A stretch of 64,000 bases of DNA from Paragordius varius (GCA_964247055.1 OZ176050.1:8060001-8124000); one strand, 5' to 3'. Numbered from the stretch's first letter, positions 39,501 through 59,880 are shown. Program-made: numbers and translations. Notes: a model not told the origin generated them from the letters alone.

Positions 39501-41828
39501 TCGTCCAGTCTTCCAAATAATCTTTACAGTTTGTATAAAACATTTTTATATGGTACAGGATATCTTGCCGATTTATTAAGCCTTGTTTTTCTAAATTATT
39601 TATTATATTGCGGATGGTTAATTGTATAAAATTATTTTCTAACCGTTCTTGACATTAGAATTTTAGGTTACTAACTTCATTGGCTACTTCGATTGCCGAA
39701 ATTCTGTCACCTTCTATAAATTTAATAACATTTTGAAAGAGAGAAGCTTGATTATGTAAGAATTCTAACCATATTTTTGAAGAACAATTTTTAAAAAACT
39801 TTTTTAAAGTTGTAGGACATTTGTCCTGTGATAAAAAAAAGATTTTAAAGGATCATACATTTTTAAAATTCTTTCGATAGCTGGCATAAAGCCAACCAAC
39901 GAGTTTTACAATATCCAAGCATTTTTGGATATTGGACTTATGCATTTTCACAGATTTCTTTAAGCGTTTCAACACGTACCGTGTATATATAAAAATAGGA
40001 ATATATTTTAACAACTACATTTTCCACATCTAGGGTAACAAATCAGCAGCTGTTTGAATAGCGTTGTGTATAATATGCGCTGCACACCCAACGCCAATAA
40101 TGTTTTGATTAAGATTATCTGTTAATTTATGAAAAATATTTGTTCCGCTCCTTGCTTTTCCACCAAAGTTCGTATTGGTGTTGTCAGCGCAATATGCGAT
40201 AATTTTGTCTTTTAAATTATTTTTTTCTAGAACATGCATTATTGAAGTAAAAATTATTTCGGAATTTTCACCGGATAGAGAAATTAAATCTAAAATTTTA
40301 ATTTTTACTCCGGCTTCTGAATCAAAATATATTAAAGTGGGAAATAATTTTGTTTCATGGTGATTTGATGCATCAGAGTATAGGGATAAGAAATTAATTT
40401 TCAGCAAATCTTTTTGCATTTCAGAAAATGCATGTGGCGAAAGGACATTGCACACAATGGCTTCAGCCTTTGTACGGGCACATGTAAATTTTTATGAAAT
40501 AACGTGCGAATAACCTGTGAGGTACAGTCCATAGATCTAAAGGAATGATTGTGATAAACGGCGTGAAAAGATAACACACCCTCAGCTAGTGCTAAACTCT
40601 TTTCTTCCTTTCCAAAAGCGGTTTTTCGAAAAAAATCGCTCATTTTGTAAGATGATGCCGCCATATCTAAACATTTTATATTCTGTGTTTCCATATGCTT
40701 TGTAATATCATGCTTGCCGCCATGTGCTAGGGTGAATTCCCCCACGCATATAAGACATTTAACAGATGATTCATTTTTCGTTTTTTTGATAAAAGGAAAA
40801 TCTTTCATTAATTCATCGTTGAATTTACAACCTCTTTTTATGCTCATATTTATAAAATACTATTAGTATAATTAATATTATATTACCTTAATTTTCTGGA
40901 AAAAACGTGTAAGCTACCGATTTGTGGTATCTTTAATTCTAGAGATTTGTGGTATTAACTTGGCTTTTTGATAATGATGACAGTAGTAGTAGTAGCAGGA
41001 AGCAAAGTTTATAATCATATCATATAAATTTGAAAAAAATAAATATTTTTAATTTAAAAATAAAATTTTTTATTTAAAATTGTATAGAAAGATATTTAAT
41101 GATAATAAATTTAAACGGATAAAAAAAATTTATTTGTATTAAAAAAAAATTTTTTTTATATAATAATCGTGAAAAAGCGGGACATTTTAAAAACGTAGCG
41201 GGACGCGGGACAAAGTGTGAAAAAGCGGGACGTCTGGTCACCTTAAGTATACCATAAGGATAATCCTAGTATCGATAAAGATTTTTTACATTTTTCCAGA
41301 AATTCCTAGAAAGATCTAAGGTGGGGATATAAAGAATTTTTGGTCTAACGATAGTCCAGAGAGACTTGTATTTTGTAAAAAAACAATATTTTTATAGGTG
41401 GTAGGTTATCAAGGCTAAATCAAAAAATTATTCCGACCATGATCTCCGAAATTTTAAATAGATTCATACATTTCTCCAAAAATATTTTGCCCTATGTCAC
41501 CTAACGTAGGGCTACGCTTAGTAACCAATTTAAAAATACGACTCTGACCATTAATGGGTTGCATTTTTTAAATAGGGTGGCGCTACTCAAATTAAAAAAA
41601 AAGGTTAAGTTTTGCGCCTTAGTAAACGAAACAAATATCATGTTTTAAATTTGAATTTATGTCCAAATATTTAGCGTTATATTTATATTTTTTTAATAAA
41701 AATGTCCGAAAATTATAATAGAAAAACATACTTGAAAATCCTTCGATTTGATTTTTTTCTTGCTTGACAATAAATACATCCTTTGAAGCTTCATTGATAA
41801 CGGCTGTTTCGCATTGACCTTTATTCAT
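30570..41828 (-). CDS. Beta-spectrin-like actin-binding (CH-CH) protein
   Basis: Exons inferred: 41828-41732, 35111-34921, 34666-34499, 33587-33471, 33140-33019, 32154-32074, 31439-31324, 30841-30570; every junction phase agrees. If the last exon runs unspliced to its stop the product is 387 residues. Two calponin-homology domains match beta-spectrin best: [15 protein letters not shown] and [10 protein letters not shown], then [15 protein letters not shown] with [16 protein letters not shown] (CH1); [33 protein letters not shown] and LLDPEDVMD followed by [14 protein letters not shown] (CH2). Beta-spectrin normally continues into 17 spectrin repeats; after CH2 the sequence here is unlike that and no repeat is found downstream. 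Either the protein is an actin-binding-domain-only derivative or remaining exons are unrecognised. Exon 1, assigned by splice phase only, lies 6.6 kb upstream across an intron full of transposable elements. A donor at 30655 region could extend splicing. Confidence 0.8.
33748..33975 (+). other. Unassigned open frame inside a spectrin-like intron
   Basis: 75 codons with ATG, antisense to the spectrin-like gene and within its third intron. Contains [18 protein letters not shown], a composition atypical for random AT-rich DNA. No family recognised and no splice partner identified; may be a captured exon or element fragment. Confidence 0.2.
35860..37030 (-). mobile_element. Penelope-like retroelement relic
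   Basis: Minus-strand translation shows landmarks of a Penelope-type reverse transcriptase in order: a PRIIG..KLHK-like block near 36900, VSFDVESLF near 36740, a segment resembling [10 protein letters not shown] near 36570, [11 protein letters not shown] near 36500 (the YVDD catalytic motif), and HRKPEINKT near 35985. The copy is broken in several places and is interrupted by the MITE at 36168. It sits in the long first intron of the spectrin-like gene, same strand as that gene. Confidence 0.6.
36168..36389. repeat. hAT-like MITE rich in GGTTCC/GGAACC
   Basis: 222 bp with termini CAGGGGTTGGAACCCG and (reverse) CAGGGCTTGGAACCAGAAC, which are inverted repeats. The interior is dense in GGTTCC, AAACGGTTC and CCGGTTC motifs on both strands. 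CAGGG ends are typical of hAT elements. It lies inside the Penelope-like relic and is therefore younger than it. An exact 8-bp target duplication is not evident in the AT-rich flanks. Confidence 0.65.
37101..37385. repeat. Inverted-repeat MITE, copy 2
   Basis: Arms of about 50 bp (37101-37150 and 37336-37385) are reverse complements at roughly nine of ten positions, including AAATTGAAATTATA and AAAATATAAAGACAA. Non-coding centre. Related to 8276-8497. Confidence 0.7.
37988..41245 (-). mobile_element. hAT-superfamily DNA transposon, broken
   Basis: Ends TAAGGTGACCAGA (37988) and its reverse complement (41245) are flanked by GGTATACC (37980-37987) and AGTATACC (41246-41253), an 8-bp target duplication matching at seven of eight positions. 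The minus strand encodes transposase pieces: 40847-40401 with a BED-type zinc finger (CLIC, then H..H); 40455-40030 with [14 protein letters not shown] and [12 protein letters not shown] (catalytic Asp region); 39276-38989 with the hAT C-terminal dimerisation signature [17 protein letters not shown]. The first two frames overlap but differ, and several stops and shifts lie between the second and third, so it cannot be autonomous. The left portion holds an inverted partial copy (next entry). Located in the 6.6-kb intron of the spectrin-like gene. Confidence 0.85.
38230..38985 (+). mobile_element. Inverted partial duplicate of the hAT transposase
   Basis: Plus-strand sequence at 38295-38400 is the inverse of 40020-40120, and 38780-38930 repeats the C-terminal region ([33 protein letters not shown]) on the plus strand. 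It abuts the minus-strand C-terminal region at 38989, so the two copies meet tail to tail. Divergence between them is large, about half of residues, so the duplicate is not recent. Confidence 0.75.
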
Positions 41829-43984
41829 GATTTCTACCTGGATATATATAACAATTTATATACTAAAAAACATCTAAATATAATCATTTATTATTTTATT
41901 GCTAACATTAAAATGTCTAGTACAATTAATTAGTAATGAAATAGCGATATGTTATTTAAATTTTGAAATTAAAAAAATGATGTCGTGATCGAAAGGGTTC
42001 GAGTCGAATCACACAACATTTCCATCGTTTCCTTCAGCCCTAGGCTGGCGAGCTTTGAAGCTTCTACTTACTCTAAATACAATTTAGGTCATTATCATGT
42101 AAAAGCATGGAAAATAGAGATATTAACTGAAAATACTGTTTGGACAATTAGGTAAGTAATTAATTGTAAAATAGATTTAAAAATATGAAGCCCAAAAATT
42201 CTTTTAACAAAAATGCGCAATAAAAATTCACATGAATTGTTTTTAAGGCCGATTACACATACAAAGTCATAATCCGTTTCCATGTGAACTCTAGGTGACT
42301 CAATAATAAAGTTTTATGTGTCCTTATAATTTTTATCAAAAATATAAATTATAACTATTGCTGTTATTAAACCTGCAAAAAAATTATTTTTCTAGACAAT
42401 TAAGATGTCAAGATTCCCATTGGTTTTTTTGCTTAATGAGCCTAAAAAGTTATGAAATAAGATATTAGTAATTTCGGGCTTTTTAAAAGAGGCTAAATGT
42501 TTTAAATAAAATTTGTCATTTATATATAGTTGCAAAGTATAAAATATTTGATAATTAATCCTAATATAAACAAATATGGTTACTGATATATCATATGACA
42601 TAATATTTTAGCAGAGTTGGTTTAGCGTTAATTTAGACTTATTTAATATCTGGTTTCTTATATTGGTTAATGGGAGAAGAAAGTAAAAGGTTCCATCCAA
42701 AATTAACAGGAATTTAAATACAGAAACATGCTTTATAAATATAAAATTAACGCAAAGCGTATTTATTGTAAACTTAACCTAATCCACTATTTAAGGCTAT
42801 CTTAAAATAATTTATTGTACATTTTAATTAAAGTAACTTGCGGTTTAACTGCTATGTATGTGAGCAATGTAAAATATGTTAACCTTAAGAAACAAAAATA
42901 AGAAAAAGGAATGACTAACAAGGATATGTTTACAGATATTATTGTTAAAATCAAAGCTTTTACATTATATAAAAAAACTCTACCAATATAGTGTTAAAAT
43001 CATATAGTATAAAAATCAACCCATGACGATTAAGTTATAAGGAAAATTAACCGATTTGCTTTCAATATATTTTTAATATGTAATATTTTAAAAAGATACA
43101 TATGCATACCTCTATGAATTACCCGACTGACGATATTCGTACTATAGATTTATGAATTTAAAAGGCAACAAACAAGAAGCAAATTTAATATGTATTTTTC
43201 GATAGAAATTGCACAATATTATACATTTTTTTAAATAAATGTAATGAGTAATTATGATAATTAGTGGATGAAAAAATATTTAAATTTAATATTTTTTGGT
43301 TCGCATATGTATCATTAAAATATCCAAGAGAATAATATGAATAATTGGTTCTCAAAGACGCTTAACGCAAGAGGTTCAATAACTTTGACAAATTTGATCC
43401 CCGAATTTCAATATTTCATTATTTTTGTGGGTGTAATTTACGATTAATCAAACTATATATTTGTAAACAATTTGTCAAATGAATTGCATGTGGACAGTTA
43501 GAGAAAAGTCAAAATTTAATTAGTGATGACATAAAATTGTTGTCAAATTTGATATCATCGGTTCAAATTTATAGTAATTATTTTTCAAAATATTTACACA
43601 AAAAATATACAATATGTACAACATATATATAATCCTCTTTATATTTGAACATAAATAGTCAAAAGTGTAAGAAGGTATACAAATATTACAACTCATAAAC
43701 AAATTACAGGTAAATAAACGATAAATAATAAAGAAATTTATATTTAGACTTCAAAATATTAATAACTTAAATTAAATATTTAGATGTGTTTATTCCAAAA
43801 TTTTGATTGTTTTAATGATTTGTATGAAACATAAATAAAAAATAAATAAGTATTATTTTGTGGCCTATTTTGAGCGGTTTAAGCTGCTAAAATTTGACTT
43901 AATAGCTTCGTTAAAAAGAGGTTTATTACTTATTTTCTTATTTGCATTCGTTTGTATCGTTTGCTATTTTTATCAACCTTAGAT
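41829..43984. other. Gene-free stretch
   Basis: No supported exon, RNA gene or bounded element. Presumably includes the promoter of the spectrin-like gene just above 41828. Confidence 0.4.
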
Positions 43985-43989
43985 TTAAA

Positions 43990-44027
<38 letters not shown>

Positions 44028-44033
44028 TTTAAA
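43985..44033. repeat. Perfect palindrome around a (TA)n core
   Basis: TTAAATGATATATA on the left is mirrored by TATATATCATTTAA on the right around about 15 TA units, giving a palindrome near 49 bp able to extrude a cruciform. Confidence 0.85.
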
Positions 44034-44952
44034 AAATTATTTTGAAATTTTTTTATACACTCACGTAAATTTTGACCTCAAACAAGTGATCCCGGAAACA
44101 CCTTGATTTCTGTATATACATAGCTAAGATTAAATTAACTCAAAATGTGAAAATAAGGTTGGTTATTTTTAAATAAAAGCGCCTGGGATATTTTAAAATT
44201 ATTTTACGTCGTACGTACTCTATCATAAATGCCTTTTCAAACGCTTGTTACATATTCTAGACAAATAACCTTCTGTTATTAAATTTATTTTTTATTTAAT
44301 TTTGTTGAGATGTCTGAATATGTAATATTCGTTGGGTAATAAATTTTTTAATTGATGTTTGTATATATGATAAAAACGCCTTTCCTTATTTATCCTCTTA
44401 GATGATTGTCCATCACAGATTTTAAGAGAGATAAGGCAGTTTAAAAATTTTAATATATATAAAATTTAATATTTTTTATTTCCATATTAAAATTATCATT
44501 TCCAACTATCCTAATTATGCATCCTTCTAATGGCATCTCTAAATAATAATCATTTATTTTTTTAAGCCCAGAAAAGTTATCGCCGTATATTTTCATTTCT
44601 AGTTCAGGTCTCATACATTAATTTTCTCTTTTTTGGATTCCGATGTCCTCAATTATTCTAAGGTCTTGCTTATTAATAAATAATGTTAATCATTGAATAT
44701 GCTTTGAACCTTCCAATAACGTTAATAAAAACTACAAACGTATAACAACACTGTATAAATGTAGAAAACGATCAAACAGTATAAAATTTATTATAAATGG
44801 TCGAAAATGACCATAGAAATACAAATAAATTATAAATAAATAGGAATAAACCGGAAGTGAATAAATATAAAATTACAGTTAAAAATATGAACAGAAATGA
44901 GCGTTTAATTGGATAATAATTTAATTAGCATATAAAAATGGTTTTTATGATT

Positions 44953-44960
<8 letters not shown>

Positions 44961-44984
<24 letters not shown>
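44961..44984. repeat. (TA)n microsatellite downstream of the Smad gene
   Basis: A short TA run about 50 bp past the Smad stop codon, probably within its 3' UTR. Confidence 0.8.
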
Positions 44985-44985
<1 letters not shown>

Positions 44986-45034
44986 GTAAAGAAGATATAT
45001 GGGGTGAATATTTTATGCGTTCGACATTTTTTTT

Positions 45035-54036
<9,002 letters not shown>

Positions 54037-54106
54037 ACTGTATTCACATCATACGTTATTATATTTGTTTCACAGACCCATATGATATACCCAATAAAAC
54101 TACTAA
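54037..54106. promoter_or_regulatory. Shared 70-bp divergent intergenic region (Smad / RIC8)
   Basis: Start codons of the Smad (minus, 54036) and RIC8 (plus, 54107) are 70 bp apart. The segment has no strong TATA box. On the plus strand it contains TTTGTTTCACAG, a very good 3' splice-site sequence at 54064-54075, suggesting that RIC8 has an upstream 5' UTR exon or receives a trans-spliced leader. Confidence 0.5.
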
Positions 54107-56764
54107 ATGTTTAGGGAGCTCCTTTCTATTCTTAACGATGCCCATGAAGATTATGGGAAAGTTCCAAAATTTGAAAGTATTCAGGCGTTGTTGGAACAGT
54201 TTTATGAGACTCATCAGAAAACATTTAAATTTGATGAATTAAGATCAATGAATGAACATGACAAGAACAAAATATTCTCATTCATTTTTGAGGTATTAAA
54301 AGAAGAAAAAATGGCTGAATTTGAAATATTACAGGAAGAAAACAAGGAGGAAAAAAATGCCCAAAAGTTCAAACATACAGGATTTTGGGGAATATTTGAT
54401 AAACCGACTAAATCAGAAGCCATTGAAGCAGAAGATGATTCATATCAACATCCAGAATTATTTGCAAATCTTACGGCTTTGAAATTAATTTGTCTCAAAG
54501 TTTTGCGCCTGCTAAGTAGAGATTCCGATATTTATTCAAATAACCAAATACTTAATGAGGAAAATCTCATGATCTTAGTCCGACTGATTAGGACAGACCC
54601 TATCGCATTAGATCGTGTTATCAGGGATGAAAATACTGACCCATCTCCTTGTAAATATAATCAAGCCCAACAAATATTAGCACCAAACACGCAGGTTGAG
54701 ATACCCGATGAAGAAAAACTACAGATATTAGAGGCCCAAAAATGTTTATGTAATTTTGTTTTTCATAATGCAAACGCACGCAATATTGTTGCTTCCAGCT
54801 TAGCTCCACAAATAATTTTAAATCGCAATTCCGAAAGATTTTGGAAGATATCAGAAAACGCTGAATTAGTTTTTTTCGATTTAAGATTACTCTTTTTGCT
54901 TACGGCATTAAGTCCCGAACTAAGATCACGTTTAATGGGTTTTGGCGATGATTCTTTCAAGGATGTAACTATTAATCATTTGGTTTCGATCCTAGTTTTT
55001 TTCTCGAACCAAGTGCTTCAAAACAATACCGATTTGGACAGTGCGAATATTAATGGAGCAAATAGTGATCCCATGTCATTCAGTAATATAAATTTGGATA
55101 TAATAAATGAAACGCTGAAAATTTTATTCAATGTTACAATGGCTTTGAAGAAAAAAATGCACACAAGTCATCAAAATAAAACACAGGAATTATTAGCTAC
55201 CCCAGATCAACCTAAACAGATTTCCACGTTAACGCAAACATGCCGAAAATTAATTGGTGATTTGGCGGCTTCAAATTACCTAACAGGTGATAAACGTTGG
55301 GATTTGGACAGTAATGTCATTAATTTGTTAACAAATGTCCCTTCATCCAATTACATACATTTAATCCCTACTGTTAACAATCCCTCCATAAACGACGAAC
55401 ACATTTTTAAACTAAAATCTCCAAAAACCAATAAAACAACACCTGTTGAAGGATCAGTTCCGAATGGGAAGCATGACTCGATCGATGGAGTTTATGACAT
55501 GACTGTATTGGATGAATTCCTCAAATTTTTGGATTTCAAACTTAAAACACTCTTTTCTGAGAACAAAGAGAATACTCAATCTTCTTCACAAAATTTACCT
55601 ATTAAGACGGATGATAAATATATGAATGTTATAGATTCCGTCGTACCATGCATATTACTTCTCTCAGAAACTGCTAAAACTGTTCGTCCCATTCAATATT
55701 TGAAGCAACGCATCTTACCCAAGCTAACAGAACAAGATGTAAAAGCGTTGCCAGAGCAAGGCCAAAATCTACGAAATAATTTGGTTAAACTTATGACATC
55801 CCCTTACCTACATCTCAAGGAGTTATCGGCCGATCTCCTGTTTACGCTTTGTAAGGAAAATGTCAATAGAATGGTCAAATACACAGGGTATGGTAATGCA
55901 GCGGGTATTTTGGCCAGACTTGGTCTGTTGAGTGGCGGGGGTCAAGGGCCAGGAGCCAACGAATATTCCAGTGATTCATCCTCAGAAAATGATGAAAGTA
56001 TACGATATTTGCGTAAATTTTAACGGTGCATGTTATTTTATAAACTTTCTTTAATAATGTAGCGAATTTTTTTTTACTATTACGTTCGAAAATTTTATTT
56101 GCTCAAATATCGGTAAATTTATATATTTCTTTTTTCTTTTTATTTCTAATTAAATTGCAACGGTAGAATCGTAAATTTGCTCTTGAACAGTACTAACAGA
56201 GTTAACACACGCATTTAGGATTAATGTATTGAAAACAAATGTTATTTTTATGGTACTATAAAAAGTTTATATGAAACAACATATTTACTGTTTATTTCAA
56301 AAAGATTGGTAAGTTATAACTGCTGTTATATTAGACTTGTATTCAAGCCTTAAAACCAATTGGATCTTTTGTAATAACGTTTTATTATATTTTATAAAAT
56401 TGCAATAAACTATTATTTGGTTCTATCGTTAGACAACGGTATAACTCTCTTTTTTACAAATTTACCTTTATATTCCATTGTAAACACAATCAATAAATAT
56501 TCGCGAAATATATCTGATTGATTAGATTACAATGCTTTGAAAAACAACATAAACCCTATCACTGGGAAATGGGAGAGTGATGAGGAATGGAAACGGAAAG
56601 CCAATTTTTTAGCCAATTTGACGGACGAAGAAAAGGAACAGAGAGCCGAAGAAATTGCCAAACTACTTAGGGACCTTAAAAGCACGGGTGTTATACAGCC
56701 CATAGCTATAGGTAAGGATGGTAAACCAATCCCGTTTGATGACATGATTGATCCTATGCATTAA
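54107..56764 (+). CDS. RIC8: RIC8 / synembryn, G-alpha chaperone and GEF
   Basis: Ric-8 folds and activates heterotrimeric G-alpha subunits in the cytoplasm and at the membrane. Two exons: 54107-55997 and 56526-56764, 709 residues (human RIC8A about 530), joined across a 528-nt intron at phase 1. Landmarks in order: LRLLSRDSD, a core with CLCNFVFHNANAR, FFDLRLLFLLTAL matching the human repeat core, LKILFNVT, RNNLVKLMTSPYLHLKELSA, then KYTGYGNAAGILARLGLL. An acidic serine cluster SSDSSSENDE follows, where the vertebrate protein carries CK2 sites, and the C-terminus has INPITGKWE, EEKEQRAEEIAKLL and GVIQPI like human INPVTG..VIQPMG. Extra length comes from acidic and Asn-rich inserts (near residues 80-95, 205-215 and 320-345). 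An in-frame stop immediately precedes the ATG. Confidence 0.94.
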
Positions 56765-57887
56765 ATCTTTCCGCACTAATTAATTTTTATATTAATACAG
56801 TATGCACATTAATGTTGTTGGTCAATCGGTATTACAGTAGCGTATGATATAAATTTTGTTAAATAAAATTTGATGTTGTAAGATAGAAAAAAATGTAAGT
56901 TTAACCATTTGTTGTTTTTTACCCATACACTACTGTAATACCAATTAGCCAAAAATAATGTAAACCAACCAATGTGCATAGTATATATCACAATCACATT
57001 TTTAAGTTTTATTTTAATTAGAACAGATTTAGGTTGATTTGTTGAGTGAAATTTAATAATATATTTACATACCTTTTTGATAAAGTGATAGTATAAAATA
57101 CTCATTTAAATTCCTTTTGTATTTGTATGGAGGCAACAATAATAACTTTGTACCATATATAAATATTATTGATTTCTCACGTTATTGATTTTCTAGTATA
57201 ATTTTTTAGTACACCGTTTTAAGAATCATGAAATAAAGCAAAATTGAAATTTTACAAAATAATATTATTGTTTCACATCCTATGATAACTTATTACTGTG
57301 CAATATTTTACAATAAATAATTTAATTCATTTGTTATATTTGGAGAGCGTAGTCTTTTTGAGAGAAATTGTCTGGCATTGAAATTTCAATTTTATTTAGT
57401 TCAAATAATATTTTATTAATATTTAACTTTTTTAATATAAAATTTTGATTGCTACTTCAGGATATTGAAAGAAATAATAAATGTGGTTAACATCCTAGAA
57501 ATAAAGTTTTAATCTGAGCCAAATATAATCGCATTTTTGTCGTTGTTGAATAAAATTATAAAAACATAAGAGAAAAACTCGTAAACTAAATTTTATTTGT
57601 TAATAATTAACATTAGGATAATGTTAAACGCAATATTATTGTTAAATTTTTTACAAACGCTCAGAAGGTCCTTTAATGGCTAAAAATCGTTTGGCGTCCA
57701 TTCGAATCTAATAAAATTATTACTACGCGTTAAAAGATTTTAATTTTATTTTAACTATCATATATTTAGATAATTTAAGTAAAAACAGGATCCTGCGAAC
57801 TAAATGGTTAGATGGTAAAACTAGTGCTTTAATTAATATGAAAAGTAATTCTTTATCTTGTTACATACAATCGGGTTGGTTTTAAAC
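56765..57887. other. Gene-free stretch
   Basis: AT-rich 3' flank of RIC8 with no supported feature. An inverted pair GTCAATCGGTATTACAGTAG (56820) and CTACTGTAATACCAATTAGC (56930) could form a hairpin of about 130 bp and may mark a small element. Confidence 0.45.
56818..56950. repeat. Short inverted repeat downstream of RIC8
   Basis: GGTATTACAGTAG near 56827 and CTACTGTAATACC near 56930 are exact inverse copies about 105 bp apart; flanks differ. Possibly a tiny MITE or a structured 3' end. Confidence 0.6.
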
Positions 57888-58183
57888 CAGGGTATCCAAC
57901 ACGCGGCCCTTCGAGACTTTATGTGGTGCCCGCGAAGAATTTGGAACTCTATAATGTGCAGAAATATGCTTGCAAAATTTTAGTATATATGATCTTTATT
58001 AAACAATTTTTCTTAATACTTTACAATTGGCAAGAACTAAAAAAATTGTTAATTGCGTTTACATTTTACAGTCTTGTGTCTAAAATCTAATTAATTATTA
58101 ATAAATGTCCATATATCTCTGAAATGCGACCCGCCGAATTTTTTAATTTTAAAATGGGGCCCTCGAAGCTATGGACAATCCTG
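57888..58183 (+). repeat. hAT-type MITE with 8-bp target duplication
   Basis: Termini CAGGGTATCCAA and (reverse) CAGGATTGTCCA; subterminal ACGCGGCCCTTCGAG and its partner GGGCCCTCGAAGC. Flanks TTTTAAAC (57880-57887) and CTTTAAAC (58184-58191) agree at seven of eight bases, as expected for hAT target duplication. 296 bp, non-coding. An older inverted copy is at 7440-7660. Confidence 0.8.
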
Positions 58184-58639
58184 CTTTAAACACTAATTTG
58201 TCAGTTACAATTTTCAATGGAATATTTATGCGACTAAAATTTTATGTTGAAACCTTTCTAATTATTATATAATTATAACGTAGAGCCATCTTAAATTATG
58301 GTAAAATTCTACACATGGATGCCATGAGCCTATTCAAATATTGTCCATATGCAAACCCCAACCAGATAAATAGGATTTCGACGTGACAAATTGCTGAATG
58401 AGCAAAGTAAAAGTACAATTTAATGCAGATCAAGATTAATATTTATATAGCTTAACCATGATTACGTTAGCACAACTTAAATGGCATTTGCTCTTGATAT
58501 TAAGCGTTTCAATGACATATATAATTTTTAAAAGGCATTTTTGTTATGACATTTTTGCTTATCTCATGGAATATAGGATTTGGGCTTTAAGACAAATTTG
58601 GGAAGCGCGTGTAGGTTCATTTAATTTCCAAATTGATAA

Positions 58640-59880
58640 TCATTTATAAATGCGCTGAGGTGACCGAACCGTTTTTTTTTAATTGGCCTCTCGATTTCGG
58701 TACAATCCAGTGCAAAATTGAGGTTTATATAAAAATAAGTCCCCAAAATTGTGAGTCAAAAGCACGGTTCCTAAAATCGTGTCTTATTCGATTTTTATAC
58801 TGGATTTTTTTAATTTTTACGAATGTGCTGAAGGTGACTAGGCCGTTATTAAACGAGGCTCTCAGGCCCACCCTGCTGAAAATTGCTCTTTTCGAATTAT
58901 TATTGGCTTTGAGGAGCTTGAAATACAACAGGCCTATTTAAATCTAATAATGAATTTAGTTATTCAAGAATGCGCCGAAGGTGGTTGAGGCATTTTTTAA
59001 TTTGCCTTTCAGTCCAGCCACGTTTGTGTAAAAATATATTATTCCTAAAAAATATTGGCCTTGAAGAATTAACAGAAAAGCTTTAAGCTTATTAGATTTC
59101 AAAAGTGGAAATTTTTTCCGTTTTTAATGTATCCGGGGTTCGCCGTGAGTTTAGCCCCAACCTTATGAAAAATGGGTTTTTTAACAGATATGGGCTTAGA
59201 GGCAATTATTTAGAAAATGTGTAGGGCTATTTAATTTTTATAATGGACTTGTTGGACTTTTTTACAAAGGCGTAGAGATTAACCAATTCATTAGACTCTT
59301 AGCTCAGCCCCTCCCCTCGGAAATATGGGGTTTTAATAAATAATGGATTTAAATTTCAGGAAAACATTTAACCCTATTCAAACTTAATTGTCGCTCCGTG
59401 ACAGATTTTTTTCAAACTAAAATCTTTGAAAAACGATGGGCATAAAAATTGTTAATGGCCAACTTATTTGTCTTGGGAAGATAAAGATTATTGCTCACGG
59501 CTTTTCCGATGTCCAAGGCTCCACTCTCTGTAATATGTGCCTCAAAATAAAAATTTTGTATAAAACACATTTTTAGAGCCTTATTCTCATACTTGTCTTA
59601 CCCTATTAAAACTTAATTGTCGCTCCCTGACAGATTTTTTTCAAACTAAAATCTTTGAAAAACGATGGGCATAAAAATTAGTTAATGGCTAACTTATTTG
59701 TCTTGGGAAGATAAAGATTATTGCTCACGGCTTTTCCGCTGTCCAAGGCTCCACTCTCTGTAATATGTGCCTCAAAATAAAAATTTTGTATAAAACACAT
59801 TTTTAGAGCCTTATTCTCATACTTGTCTTTAATGGATTATATCTTGTCATTTTTATAGCTCTTGGTCCTAGCCTATGTAA
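58640..59880. repeat. Degenerate tandem array of ~120-230-bp units
   Basis: Successive units begin with related blocks: GCGCTGAGGTGACCGAACCG (58652), GTGCTGAAGGTGACTAGGCC (58826), GCGCCGAAGGTGGTTGAGGC (58973), and share a later GC-rich block (CTCTCAGGCCCACCCT, TTTAGCCCCAACCTTATG, GCTCAGCCCCTCCCCTCGG, GGCTCCACTCTCTG) followed by AAAAT-rich sequence. Unit spacing drifts from about 125 to 230 bp. Both strands are open in places but with no protein-like signal. Origin unknown. Confidence 0.55.
59371..59828 (+). repeat. Recent 229-bp tandem duplication
   Basis: 59371-59599 and 59600-59828 are near identical, differing at only a few positions (for example CCGTGAC against CCCTGAC, and an added base near 59680). 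This is much younger than the surrounding degenerate units. Confidence 0.92.

Noticed and set aside
41990-42025. GGTTCGAGTCGAATC as a tRNA B-box
   Set aside because: No A-box at the proper distance upstream and no acceptor stem pairing.
54214-54960. Minus-strand frames within RIC8
   Set aside because: Antisense shadows of a strongly supported coding exon.
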